From Heterocephalus glaber (taxonomy: Eukaryota > Chordata > Mammalia > Rodentia > Bathyergidae): DNA of 64,000 nt. The DNA is taken from positions 10,737,568 through 10,801,567 of the forward strand of contig NW_004624747.1 in NCBI RefSeq assembly GCF_000247695.1, read 5' to 3'. The notes beneath the pieces are model-generated. The model searched no databases. It was not told the origin of the DNA and saw only the letters and a program-made list of their open reading frames with translations. Below are positions 30,310 through 40,378 of the stretch, piece after piece. The position numbers and the translations under genes are program-made. Positions within the stretch are counted from its first letter, which is position 1. Every line of letters starts with the position of its first letter.

Positions 30310-30456
30310 AAGAAACCAATCTCATATGTTGTCCAGGGTCATGCTGTATCATATGGAGTCTACAAAGGCCTTGAGAATTTGGCACCTGAGAAAAGTCTTT
30401 CTTTCTTAAAAAAAAAAAAAATCCCATAGTTTTACTTCCCTTGATTTTTTTTTTTT

Positions 30457-30491
30457 TACACTTGATCTTAGCCAAAAGGTCGAGAAGTGAT
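30457..30491 (-). pseudogene. U2 snRNA 5'-end retro-fragment
   Basis: Read on the minus strand, the 35 bases begin ATCACTTCTCGACCTTTTGG and continue CTAAGATCAAGTGTA, matching the first 35 bases of U2 snRNA with about two changes (ATCGCTTCTCGGCC...). A run of A residues (30446-30456 on the plus strand as T) follows directly. So this is a 3'-truncated U2 copy with an added poly-A tail, not a functional snRNA: the Sm site and all later stems are absent. Confidence 0.9.
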
Positions 30492-30589
30492 TTTTTTTTT
30501 TTTTTAATGAACAGGAAAACTATGAAAACTAACTTACTTGCCTTTTTGCCATCGCTGCGAGGAAACTCACTATCAGATTTTGGGAAGGG

Positions 30590-30780
30590 GAGGATACCAA
30601 GGATTGAGCCCAGAGCCTCTCACTGAGCTATATCCCCAGTTCCTTAAAAAAAATTAAAAATATTTTGAGACAGGGTTTTGCTAAGATGCTAAATTGCCTA
30701 GGTTGAGCTCCAACTTGCCATCCTCCTGTCTCAGCCTCCCAGAGTGCTAGGATTACAGGTGTGCACCACTGTGCTCGGTG
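30590..30780 (-). repeat. B1-dID dimeric SINE
   Basis: Antisense dID (CACTGAGCTATATCCCCAGT), then TTTTGAGACAGGGTTTTGCT and CAGCCTCCCAGAGTGCTAGG. Confidence 0.9.
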
Positions 30781-31014
30781 AGAATCAGGTTATCATTTAC
30801 CTTAACTTGGGCTTTCTGATATAATTTATCTCCTCACATACTGCCAGGAAGAAAAATACATTTGTATTTTTTTAAAGATGTCTTTTAAGTAATTTTAAAG
30901 GTGATATAGTGACCTTGTAATATTATGAAAGGCAGAGAGAGGTAGTCAGAGAACAGAGCCTTTTGGGGATTCATACTCCTCACCCCTATTCAATAGCATA
31001 GGCCTCTCCTCCAG

Positions 31015-31090
31015 CTCTCTTTCTTCCTTCCTTTCTTTCTTTCTTCCTCTTTCTCTTCCTCTTCTTCTGCTTCTGCTTCTGCTTCTTTTT
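31015..31090. repeat. Pyrimidine (CTTT/CTTCTG) simple repeat
   Basis: Long CT-rich run (CTTTCTTTCTTTC, then CTTCTGCTTCTGCTTCTG), lying at the poly-A tail end of the adjacent antisense B1. Confidence 0.9.
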
Positions 31091-31240
31091 TGGTTTTTTG
31101 AGACAGGGTCTTGCTTTATAGTTAAAGCTGGCCCTGAACTCACTATGTAGCCCAATCTGCCCTTGAACTTGTGGCTATCCTCCTGCCTTAGCCTCCCAAG
31201 TGCTGGGATTACAGGTGGGTACCACCACACCCAGCTTCTC
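31088..31240 (-). repeat. B1 SINE
   Basis: TTTTTGAGACAGGGTCTTGC, CACTATGTAGCCCAATCTGC, GCCTCCCAAGTGCTGGGATT, then ACCACCACACCCAGC. Unlike most copies here it has no dID part. Confidence 0.9.
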
Positions 31241-31714
31241 ACTACTGATGTGAGAGCCAGGAACCTCTCTGCTCCCAACTCCTGCTATACTTAGATCTTG
31301 TATTTTATTTCTAATTTTAATGGTATAATTTTAACCAGGCAGGGATTTTTTTTTAATGTCAACTACTTCAAATCATTTTTTGGAAGCAACCCAGGCAGCT
31401 ATATTAAACCCTATCTATCTTTAAATGTGCACACTCTCTTACAAATGCACATATGCACACTACACATGCACATCTGGCCTAAAGACTCCCTGGCTCTTTG
31501 CTTCCTAGAATTCTAACTCCTCTACATCCTGCCCTCTCTCAGCTAGGAGCACTATACTAGGAGCCTGGTGCAGGATGAAAACAGGACAATTCTGTAATGT
31601 AATCTCTCTCTTTCCCAAGTCCCTGAAGATCTGTCATTTTCCTACTGACATGGGGGACATAGAGAATTGGAAATGGGCAGCGGCTGCAGGCCCAGGGCCA
31701 TTGTGGGAAATCTA

Positions 31715-31890
31715 GGAAGTCAAGAGACTTAGACCTCAGTTCCAATTCCAGCATCATCACTTTTTCCTCCTAAGAGACTTTAAGTTTCTTGACTTGTCTG
31801 AGCCTTAGTTTCTTTCCTCAAATAACAGTGAGAAAAAATACAACCTACTTCATGTAAGGATGGAAGAGCATGGAAAGTAACTGGTGTAGA
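31715..31890 (+). repeat. MIR SINE
   Basis: GACCTCAGTTCCAATTCCAG, CTTGACTTGTCTGAGCCTTA, GTTTCTTTCCTCAAATAAC. Confidence 0.75.
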
Positions 31891-32024
31891 GTCAGGGTAT
31901 AAGTGGTCTCTGCCTTCACTGCTTCCTGCAATCACTGAATAATGACCTCAGGCCCATACTCTGGGAGGTTGTGGGTAACTGAGGGTGATATCTTAGTACC
32001 AGAAAGGGAACCATCAAAATGAGA

Positions 32025-32400
32025 AGTCAATATCTACCCATCTATTCACCCACCAACCTATTCACCCACCCACTTACTTGTGCACTCACGATCAACCCAT
32101 CTACTTTCCCATCCCTCTACCTATCAGCCCACTTATCCATTCATCCACCAACCCACCCGCCCATCTACCAACCCAAAATCCATCCATCCATCCATCCATC
32201 CACTTACCAACTCACCATTCAACTATCCACTTACTATTCCTCTCATTTATTCATCCATCTATAAACCACAGATCCTTCTATTTATCTATCTGTCCATTTA
32301 TTTAGCTATCCAGTTATCCATCCATCTATCCATCCATGGATTCATCCTTTACTCACCCAACTCAGCCATCCACCCTCCACCTATCACCTATCCAACTACT
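32025..32400. repeat. Degenerate CCAT/ATCC tetranucleotide repeat
   Basis: About 375 bp of imperfect CCAT/CATC/CACC units, with a purer core (ATCCATCCATCCATCC) at 32178-32200. All three forward frames stay open as His/Pro/Ser/Thr/Ile-rich peptides, a by-product of the repeat. Confidence 0.95.
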
Positions 32401-32474
32401 TTTCCTTAGCACCTTCTCGGTACTAATTGATAGAGAGGAAGAAAGGAAAAGCATAAAACATAATCTTTGCTTTT

Positions 32475-32558
32475 TTTTCAGTACTAAGTATTGAACCCAG
32501 GACCCAGGGCCTCACACATACTATGTAAGCACTGCATCACTGAGCTACAATGCTGGCC
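32475..32558 (-). repeat. ID-related SINE with target-site duplication
   Basis: CAGTACTAAGTATTGAACCC, then CACTGAGCTACAATGCTGGC. CATAATCTTTGCTTTT flanks it at 32459-32474 and 32559-32574. Confidence 0.9.
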
Positions 32559-33505
32559 CATAATCTTTGCTTTTAAGAATTTCTGATTCCCAGGGAAAGG
32601 GGAGATATGGTTAGATAATTTTCTCATGTGTGTCCCTCCACCAGACCAGGGTACCAAAGAAAAGAAATGTGGGAAATGTTGCCAGTAAGGTCCTCCTCTG
32701 AATGACTCACTCCTCACATTATCAGCACATTAAAAGAACTGACAAGTCCTGCAGTCAGGTTCTCTTCACCACTGTGACCTCAAATGACTTGCCTCTGAAA
32801 ACTATTTTAAGAGGATTGCCTGGTAAAACCCCATGGAATGAGATTGCTTCCGAACAGATTTTTGGGATATGCTGATAAACCAAGGAAGAAAGAATCAAGC
32901 ATCATTTTAAAAAGCACAGAGTGGTGCTGGATTATGTCTCAAAGTATAAAACAAAAATCCATGGGTCCATCCTGATACAAAGAGATGACGGAATCAATGG
33001 ACAAAGAAGAGAACATTCTCCTGTGCAGAATAATTCTGTATAATTCATGTAGATCCTCTGTCCTCAAGGAGGGGGAGTGAATTCCAACCCCGAAAGTTTG
33101 GGATGTGTGCAGTGACTTCTTCCAAAAGAGGGAAGCTTGAAGGGAGAGAAGCAGAGTCACCTCCCAGTAGAGAAGCCTGACAGATGCTGTCCTGTCCACT
33201 GCACAACAAAGGTTCAAGTCAGCAGCGAGAGGTGACACAGGCTGTGTGGACTTTGATGAGACGTGGTGGGAGCAGTGCTTTACCTCTGGGCTCATCCTCT
33301 TCAAAGAGATTCCCCCCTCTAACTTCAGAAAAACATCAGACCAATCCAGCTGTGCACCTGCTGCATACTGCCCGTCCATGCTCTGCAGAGCCAACAAGGT
33401 CATCCAAACAAGGACCATTTGAGAACACTCCCCACAGAGGGGGGTCTAAGAAATGAGGATGAAAGCTGATGTGGTACCCGGATGGGATCCTGGAATAGAA
33501 AAAAG

Positions 33506-33549
33506 AAAACTAAGGCTATCTGAGTACAAAACTAAGGCTATCTGAGTAC
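33506..33549. repeat. Perfect 22-bp tandem duplication
   Basis: A 22-bp unit starting AAAACTAAGGCTATC occurs twice head-to-tail (33506-33527, 33528-33549), identical, within the old L1 sequence. Confidence 0.97.
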
Positions 33550-33580
33550 TGTGTTGGGTCTACTCAATAAGCATGTACCA

Positions 33581-33746
33581 CCAGTTGTGGTGGCCCACAC
33601 CTGTAATCCCAGCACTTGGGAGGCTGAGGCAGGAGAATCACACGTTCAGGATGAGCCTGGATAATTTAGTGACTTAGCAAGATCTTGTCTCAAAAAAAGA
33701 AAGGACTGGGGATGTATCTCAGTGCGAAGGCCTTGGATTCTCAGTA

Positions 33747-33748
<2 letters not shown>
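33581..33748 (+). repeat. B1-dID dimeric SINE
   Basis: CACACCTGTAATCCCAGCAC, GGAGGCTGAGGCAGGAGAAT and ATCTTGTCTCAAAAAAAG, then GACTGGGGATGTATCTCAGT and a degenerate B box ending CAGTACC. Confidence 0.92.

Positions 33749-33794
<46 letters not shown>
33749..33794. repeat. (AC)23 microsatellite at a SINE tail
   Basis: Pure AC run beginning directly at the CAGTACC end of the B1-dID, so it probably grew from the SINE tail. Confidence 0.97.
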
Positions 33795-33796
<2 letters not shown>

Positions 33797-34074
33797 AGTA
33801 TTAATATGGGCTAATTCATTGTGACAAAAGTACCAAGTTGATACAAGCGGTTAATAATAGGGGACACTGAGCACAGAGTTGTCAGTTTGGGAGCTGTCTT
33901 ACTATCTACATAATTTTTCTGCAGATCTAAAGTAAGTTTTCTGTAAATTTGAAATTTAAACATTAGTTTGAAAATAAGTAAAGTAGATAAATAAGTAAAC
34001 AAAGTTTTGGAAAAGCAAAGAATGTAGCTTGGAGAAGAGCCCAGAGGACCAGTGTGTCCTGGCTTGGAGGAAAG

Positions 34075-34455
34075 ATGTGAAATCAGAGAGGCCTGGGGTC
34101 CATACCTTTCCTACTACCTGACCTTGGACAGGTGGCTCCATGATCCTTCGCTTCAGTTCCCGTGTATGAAAAAAAGGGGATTTTTTTTTTTTGCCATACT
34201 GGAGATTGAACCCAGGGCCTTGCATGTGAGCTACCTCTGAGCTATATCTCTAGCCCTTTTGATTTTTTATTTTGAGACAAAGTCTCGATAAGTTGCCCAA
34301 GCTTACTTTGAACTCGAGATCCTCCTACCCCAGCCTTCCAAGTAGCTGGGTTTATAGGCATGTGCCACCATGCCCTGCTAAAATGAGGATTTAAAATGCC
34401 TGCTATTTGTTGATTTGGATTAGGTGAGGCAACATGTATAAAGTACTAGGCTCTA
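34075..34455 (+). repeat. MIR SINE split by B1-dID
   Basis: ACCTGACCTTGGACAGGTGG and GCTTCAGTTCCCGTGTATGA lie left, and GGATTAGGTGAGGCAACATG right, of the insertion. Confidence 0.65.
34179..34379 (-). repeat. B1-dID dimeric SINE
   Basis: Poly-T, GCCATACTGGAGATTGAACC, TGAGCTATATCTCTAGCC, TTTTGAGACAAAGTC, then ATGTGCCACCATGCCCTGC. Confidence 0.9.
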
Positions 34456-34739
34456 GAATGCTCTGGGACTGTTTGATTTACTGTATTATTACTCTTCCGA
34501 GAGTACATGGAAGATCTCAGAAGGCTGAAGAGAACAGGGATCTCAGCACCAAACTTTGGAGAGTGGGAAGAATTTGGATGGAGTTGGGAATGGGGATCAG
34601 TTTCCCCTGGTGCAGGGTGGTCCCTCCTTCTCTCCTTGACTCCTACTTTTGGTTCCAGAGCAGCCTACGGAGACTGGGAGGGGCTGGAGAGCTCAGGGAC
34701 AGGCTCCTGGCTCCCCGCCCGGGCTTGCTCTCTGTCTGC

Positions 34740-34935
34740 CTGGGTCTATGGCCTAAGTAATCGCTAATTCCTCCCTGATGAAGCACCTGTACTGTAAGCA
34801 AATGAGCTGACAGGTGGTGGCCCGGATAAAATATGACCTGCTCAGCAGGGGATTTGCTTACCAGCCGGAGGCAGCCCATCCTGCTGCCTGCAGCGGGAAG
34901 CCTCTTGGATAAAGCATAAATCACTGGGCAGGTGG
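34740..34935. promoter_or_regulatory. Candidate conserved enhancer block
   Basis: Repeat-free, with CTAAGTAATCGCTAATTCC, AAGCAAATGAGCTGACAGG (Meis-like TGACAG), CCCGGATAAAATATGACC and GGATAAAGCATAAATCAC. The density of homeodomain/GATA-like words without a coding frame suggests an enhancer. Confidence 0.45.
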
Positions 34936-35029
34936 GAGGGCAGGAAGCATCGGAAGAGTGAATTCCTCCCTGCTCAGTCTCAGGTCACAGGCCTAAGGCC
35001 ACCTTTCACAGTGGCTGTGGAAGAGAACC

Positions 35030-35235
35030 AGGTATGGGAATTAGGAGGCAGAGGGAGTTCATCTTGGCTCCACCTGGTTTGCTGGGAAGCCTGGGCTAGT
35101 TCCTCTCCCCCTCTGGGCCTTAGTTATCAGCTACCTCACATAGGAGAGATTTATTATGCCTTTTCCCTTTTGGGTTTGTTACATGAATCATAAGAGAAAC
35201 TGTATGGAAACACACAATATTTGTTAGCATCTGTA
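35030..35235 (+). repeat. MIR SINE
   Basis: CTAGTTCCTCTCCCCCTCTG, GGCCTTAGTTATCAGCTACC, then AATATTTGTTAGCATCTG. Confidence 0.7.
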
Positions 35236-35399
35236 TTATTATTATATTGTTACCATGTGATTCCCACGGAAGCCCCAATTAATAGAGCTCAGGGGCTGGT
35301 AAATTTCTAGGGGGCTGGTAGCTTTAGGGAATTACCTTCAAGGCTATAGTATCTATTGGCAGAAAACTGATCAAAAGAATTTTACCACCAGGCAACATT

Positions 35400-35510
35400 A
35401 TATACGGAAAAGCCCAGGGTCTGGGAACATAAGAGCTTGAATCTTACAGCTGCCACTGAGGAGCTGAAGGGACTTGGGTAAGTCACTTTCCCCACTGGGC
35501 CCCAGAAAAG
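35400..35510 (+). repeat. MIR SINE fragment
   Basis: GGGTCTGGGAACATAAGAGC, TTGAATCTTACAGCTGCC, then GACTTGGGTAAGTCACTTTC. Confidence 0.75.
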
Positions 35511-35819
35511 CAGAGTGTGGTTCAGAGGTTTAAGCAGGATGACGTTTCTCTGTACCTGCACATAAATTGCAGCCTGATAAAGGGTTCATTCTTCCCCTAT
35601 GTGAAGTTTGGGCTGAACCAGGCTTACAAATCAGATTTCCTAACTCTCTACTCAACTTTTCTCAGGGACCTGAGAAAGCTTTGGGGAATCTCCAGGCCTC
35701 TGTGAGTTGAATCACATTAAGGTGTCGTCCCCCCCCCCACTCCGCCCAATCAACCAAGAGACTTCCACCACCTAGACCTGGAAGAAGACCCCTTGGGAAG
35801 CGCTCCAGCCTGGGGGCTG

Positions 35820-35960
35820 TGGGAACTGCATGATGAAGACAGAGCCGTTTGCTAATACCATGTGGCTGCTGTGACAGTCTGTTAATGCCATTTACAACGT
35901 GCTGTAATTATGTCTCACACATGCTGGCGGCCCAGCCAGCAGGAACATTCCCTGGGAGGA
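35820..35960. promoter_or_regulatory. Candidate conserved enhancer block
   Basis: GTTTGCTAATACCATGTGGC, GTCTGTTAATGCCATTTAC and GCTGTAATTATGTCTCAC form a homeodomain-word cluster in unique DNA. Confidence 0.45.
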
Positions 35961-35964
35961 GCCT

Positions 35965-36980
35965 AGGAAAGATTCCTTTCAGCAGGGTGGGAGGCTGGGT
36001 TTCCCTAGGAGGCAGGGGACTAGGGGGGCTGGAAGGACAACAGAATGCCTCCCTTAATCTAGCAGGACCTGGGCTTGGGAGGCTGCCATGCACACCGTTG
36101 TCCTTAGGATGTCCCCTGGGGTTGTGCACTGAACAGCCTGCCCCACCCTACTTGGCTGTCCTCAGCACCTGAGGAAGAATTTGCCCCTGCTTGAACCTGT
36201 GGTTCTCACTCTGAATTGCTATAGAACTTTGGGCAAGACATGGGTCCCCTCTGGGTCCCTGTTTCCCTGACTGTAAAGTAGGGATGTGGGGGAAGGGGAG
36301 AGAAATGTACTAGAGTAGTAATTCACATCCAATCAAAATGTTTTCTGCATTTTCAGGGGACTCTCAGGTCACTGAAGTCCACTGAGAAGCTCCAAGGAGC
36401 CTAGGTCAAGAATCTCAATCTAGATCACTAAGGATCTTCTGCCAGCATATTCCAGCCTGTTTCCCCATCTGGGCTTCAAGGCTACTGTCTGCCAGATGTT
36501 GCTGCCATGTTGTTTGGTGCTTAGGTGTTAATAACAGCTAGCTGCTCACCTGGATTGGGCTTCTTATCATCCAGTGCCCAGGTTGGGCTCTGAATGCTTC
36601 TTGCCCTGAATTTAATGGGCCAGCTAATTCCTGCAACACTGCCCAAATGCTGGCATCCAAGGTTCTTGCCATTTGGTGATGCTTAATGTTTTCTAGGTCT
36701 CATAGAAAGAGGCCAGCTCTGCAGCCAGACAGGTCAAAGAAAGTCTCTCTCTGTACTTCCTTGGTGGTGAAACACATGCTTTCTCTGAGTCTTCTGAGTT
36801 TCCCTTTCCAGGAAGTGGGTTGTCATCAGAGTCAAATAAATCTACATCCCTCAGGTGCCTAGAACAGAGTGGACATTTAATACATGTCAATTTTTCTGCT
36901 ACCATCACCCCAGCACCCCACAGAGCTCAGCTCCTCCTCTTCCTTCTTGGAGGTGGCTGAAAACAAGTCCTGGGGAAAAG
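35965..36980. other. Unannotated sequence
   Basis: Contains possible MIR remnants near 36180-36310 and 36850-36890 but no gene or RNA that I can support. Confidence 0.35.
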
Positions 36981-36984
36981 CTTT

Positions 36985-37360
36985 CAGGACCGGGGGAAGC
37001 CTGTTTCCAAGTCATTAGTCCCCCGGTGTTGGGCTGCAGGATGGATTTTGATCAAGAGCAGGGTGACATTTGGCAAAAGTTGCTGATGAGGGATTGAATG
37101 ATTAATCGTCATGACAACCAGGCTGGAGTAATGACAGGGATGTGATGGTGCCCGAGTTAAACACAATGCGGCCCCGTGAGCCGGGGCGGTAAATTACTAG
37201 GCATGTCACTGCTGCGCTTTTGGAGAAAGCGGCCGTGCGTTCCTAATGAGAGGTTAACTGTGTCCCCAAAGTAATTACAGCCGATTGAAGAGGTGGCTGG
37301 TAATTAGAGGATTAGCAGCGATGAGGCTCACCTGCGTGGTTGCCATAGTGATGGAGGTGG
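36985..37360. promoter_or_regulatory. Strong candidate developmental enhancer
   Basis: The densest cluster of homeodomain words in the window: GAATGATTAATCGTCATGAC, GGTAAATTACTAGGC, AAGTAATTACAGCCG and GGTAATTAGAGGATTAG. It also has GAGTTAAACACAATG, TTTGATCAAG (TCF-like) and an X-box-like GTTGCCATAGTGAT at 37339-37352. CpG-containing words (GCGGCCCCGTGAGC, AAAGCGGCCGTGCG) are kept within the AT-rich DNA. No repeat or exon is visible. Deep conservation is likely but untested. Confidence 0.55.
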
Positions 37361-37664
37361 GTGGGGCCAGAAGGCGAGGAGGGTCCAGATCTTTCCCCAA
37401 GACAGGTGAAGGGGCCTCCCTGATTCTATCGGCTTGGTGTCCACCACCGCTGAGACCGACCCTGGGGAACTGGTGGGAAGCTCCGAGGCTCAGTCTTCCC
37501 ATCTCTAAAACTGAGGCCTTGAACCCATTCAAGGATATGAAATATCGAAGCTGAAATTCTGAGACCAGCTAGCAGCAGACCCCAAATAATTTCCGATCTG
37601 CCATCCCCCCTCCAAGGCCGGCACTGCTGAAACCCAGGGAATCCCATGTAAATTCCGCTTCTTG

Positions 37665-37800
37665 GCTAATCATGAACCTGTTTCCTCACCTTTAAAACGG
37701 GAAGAATAATTATGTTGCTTTCTTCCAAGGATGAAGAATAAAATGAAACCCTAACTCTGAGCACCAGGCGGGTGCCCGGAAAGAGCTCAAGGAACGTTCA
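37665..37800 (+). repeat. MIR SINE
   Basis: CTGTTTCCTCACCTTTAAAA, CGGGAAGAATAATTATG, then GCGGGTGCCCGGAAAG. Confidence 0.7.
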
Positions 37801-38034
37801 CAGTGACAGTCACTTTTACAGGGTAGCTAGAGACAGGGTGGAGACGGGGGCCTCAGCCTTCTGTTGGGGAATGAGCGGAGCAGTCCCAAGAGTAGCAGAT
37901 GACAGGGAACCCTAAGGGAAAGAAGGAGGTAGGTAGCGCTTGCTGTGCATCTTTTGTTAAATCCCATGGTCCCTCTGAGCCTTCCAGTCTCACCTGCCTG
38001 ACCATTCTGTCGGGAGAAAGAAATGAAATATTGG

Positions 38035-38325
38035 ATTTATGGAGTACTTACTACATATTACACCCTCACTAGGTGCTTTATAGCAATTATTTAATTTGAT
38101 CCCATAAAACATTACTTTGCCCTTTTGTTGGGGGGTGTACCGGGGATCAAACTCAGGACCTTGCGCTTGCAAAACAGGCACAGTGCCACTGAGCTAAATC
38201 CCCCGCCCTACTTTGCCCATTTTTGACAGAAGAAAAACCAAGGCTCAGAAAGGTGAAATATGTACTCCAGAAACACACAGCTGGAGCATAGGAGAATTAA
38301 AACTCGAATCCAGGTCAGACCAAAT
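38035..38325 (-). repeat. MIR SINE split by an ID insertion
   Basis: GGAGTACTTACTACATATTA and AATTATTTAATTTGATCCC lie left, ACCAAGGCTCAGAAAGGTGA and AAACACACAGCTGGAGC right of the insertion. Confidence 0.85.
38123..38208 (-). repeat. ID SINE with target-site duplication
   Basis: GTACCGGGGATCAAACTCAG through CACTGAGCTAAATCCCCCGC. TACTTTGCCC is at 38113-38122 and 38209-38218. Confidence 0.95.
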
Positions 38326-38584
38326 CCCTCCCACTTTCTGTCACATCACTGTCCTTGCTTATCCCAAGAAGCTAGGCCCATTAAAGCTAAGGAATGGTCA
38401 CAACCTCTATGGGCGGAGCTTCAGAGAACTCTCCCGGGATTGGCCAAGGCTTTTATGACATCACAAGGGCGGGGCAGTTTCCTTGACCCGCATAGGCAGC
38501 TGCCTGAGCGGCTGGTGGAATCTCCACACAGCAGGGGCAGGTGTAAGATGCTGAGGTTGGGAGGTGACAGTGAAGGTTCCAGAT

Positions 38585-38740
38585 CTGTCTGTCCCTAGCT
38601 TAGCTGCTGGCAGCGCATGCCTCTATGAACCCACCGAGCGCAGTGGCTTAATTATTCCATCCATAAATGATAAGCCCCGTTCATTTCCAGTGCTTCATGA
38701 CAAATTTATGGCCCTATTTAATGTGCTCGTTGCCTGACCT
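38585..38740. promoter_or_regulatory. Candidate conserved enhancer block
   Basis: GGCTTAATTATTCCATCCAT, AAATGATAAGCC (GATA-like), GACAAATTTATGGCCC and TATTTAATGTGC in repeat-free DNA. Confidence 0.45.
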
Positions 38741-38957
38741 TCCCAGGGACCATGGGGAAACCCAGGCCTTTTCTTGAGGGTGCAGCAGGAGATTCTTGCT
38801 GAGGTATCCACTGGCCATGTGCCTCTTCCCACTGTCCCCAGAAGCTGTGGGGCCTCTGATCCCAGGTGGCCTGCCCCCGTGCAGTTTACAAACCCATTTT
38901 TCTCTGCTTTGCTTCACTGTGGAAGCACTGGAGTTTAAAAGGTAAGAACAGAGGATC

Positions 38958-39070
38958 TAGCCAGGCATGGTGGCCCATGCCTATAATCCCAGCACTTAGG
39001 AGGCTGAGACAGGAGGATCAGTGGGAGTTTGAGGTCAGCCTGAGCTACATAGTTAAGACCCTGTTAAGAA
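38958..39070 (+). repeat. B1 SINE
   Basis: AGCCAGGCATGGTGGCCCAT, ATAATCCCAGCACTTAGGAG, then GTCAGCCTGAGCTACATAG. Confidence 0.92.
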
Positions 39071-39099
39071 AAGCTAAGGTCAGGAGATCTTGACAAAAT

Positions 39100-39235
39100 G
39101 GCTCAGGTTCAATCTTGACTGCTACTTTTGCGCATATGACCTTAAGCCTGAGTTTTGTCTCAGCTTCCTGCTTAGGAAGATGAAATGAGCTAAAAACAGA
39201 CAGGAAATGCTAAGTACGTACTCAAGGCAGGGAAG
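39100..39235 (+). repeat. MIR SINE (diverged)
   Basis: CATATGACCTTAAGCCTGAG, GTCTCAGCTTCCTGCTTAGG, then AAGATGAAATGAGC. Confidence 0.55.
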
Positions 39236-39239
39236 TGCC

Positions 39240-39765
39240 TCCTCTTACTTGGGGTTTTCACATACAATTTCATTTGATTTAATTTTCTGGGGGTGGGGAG
39301 GCACTGCTTAGGGGCCTGGTGACCCTGAGATGGATCACATGTGGAAGTAGAGGAACAAAGCCTGGGCCACAATGCTGTGTTTCTGCTCTGAGCAGAGAAG
39401 CCCATAGACAGTGCTGGCTGCAGGGGCTCAGCCTGGAGTCACCAGGGCCTGGGTTCCACTGTCAGCCTACTCCTGCTTGGGGCTGGTCAGGGTGACTCAT
39501 GCAGCACCCTGGGCCTAGCTTTCCTCATCTGTCCCCAGGCCTGCATTCACAGTTACCACAGGCCAGAGGGTCCAGCACAGGCCAAGAATAGCCGAATCAC
39601 CACCTGGGGGCTGATTTCTGGAACCTCTAAAGGGCCCTCCAGTCCGAATGGCTGACTGAATCTGAGGCTGATGGAGGAAAATCATAGAGCCACAGGGCCT
39701 TGGATCGGGCAGCAATCTCAAAGAGTACCTCTTCCACCCTGGATTGTCACCACTGAAGAAGCTCA
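39240..39765. other. Unannotated unique sequence
   Basis: Nothing recognised. Confidence 0.35.
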
Positions 39766-39769
39766 GGGC

Positions 39770-39945
39770 ATAGCTGCTATCATGTATTGAGTGCTTATTG
39801 TATATAAGGCACCGAGGGCATAGCTTGCCATCCATTGTCTCAGTCAGTCCCACCTCAACCAAATATGGGCCAGGTGTGGCTCACTGCATTTTGAAAAGGA
39901 AAAAAACAGAGGCTCAGAGAGGTACAGAGACTTGGGCAAAGCCAC
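39770..39945 (-). repeat. MIR SINE
   Basis: ATGTATTGAGTGCTTATTGT, AACAGAGGCTCAGAGAGGTA, then GACTTGGGCAAAGCCACATG. Confidence 0.85.
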
Positions 39946-40089
39946 ATGGCACCATCCCATGTGCCTGCACTATGGGAGTCTGCAAATTGGTGCATGCATT
40001 TCCATGCTAGTATGAATGTTGGTGCCCATGCATGTGCTGTTGTGTGCATGTGTGCAACGTGCCATACCTGTGTGCATCCTTCATGGAAC

Positions 40090-40270
40090 ATATCTCCCGA
40101 CTACGCGTCCAGTGCTGTTTTGCCTGGGCACCTTTAAACAAATAGCTTGTTGGAAAAGGAAACCTTTCAGCCTTGGGAGATCCTGGCTTCCCAGATCTTC
40201 AGAAATTAACTTAATTTGCATGCTCATTTGCATGACAGGGCAGTTCTTCCCTCCACAAGCAGCCCCCATT
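40090..40270. promoter_or_regulatory. Candidate enhancer block with tandem octamer
   Basis: Two perfect octamers in the same orientation, ATTTGCAT at 40214-40221 and 40226-40233, start 12 bp apart. ATTAACTTAATTTG (homeodomain) lies just left and CCTTTAAACAAATAGC (SOX/TCF-like) further left. Tandem POU sites suggest cooperative Oct/POU binding. Confidence 0.5.
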
Positions 40271-40378
40271 CTGGCCAGGGGACGATGACACTGACCCTTC
40301 CACTGCCCATAACTCTGCCACTTGCCACCCACTGCTGGTGTGGTTCGTGTAGTCCCTCATCCCTGCCAGGTCAGTCTG

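Larger units (their letters stand above)
32760..34010 (+). repeat. Old L1 LINE 3' end, split by B1-dID
   Basis: GATGGGATCCTGGAATAG, AATTCATTGTGACAAAAG, TACCAAGTTGATACAAG, GGTTAATAATAGGGGACACT and AATTTTTCTGCAGATCTAAA follow the order of an L1M-type 3' region as I remember it. The B1-dID and (AC)n at 33581-33794 interrupt it. No intact LINE protein remains. Confidence 0.65.

Noticed and set aside
29554..30429. 291-residue forward frame
   Set aside because: Its second half translates ID SINEs and poly-A runs (lysine stretches).
30457..30491. Functional U2 snRNA gene
   Set aside because: Only the first 35 bases are present, followed by poly-A, with no Sm site or later stems.
32025..32400. Possible CRISPR-like or satellite array
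   Set aside because: No unit with unique spacers. It is an imperfect CCAT tetranucleotide repeat in a mammalian genome.
32760..34010. Possible intact LINE coding region
   Set aside because: Only 3'-terminal noncoding L1-like sequence is seen, interrupted by a SINE. No reverse-transcriptase motifs are readable.
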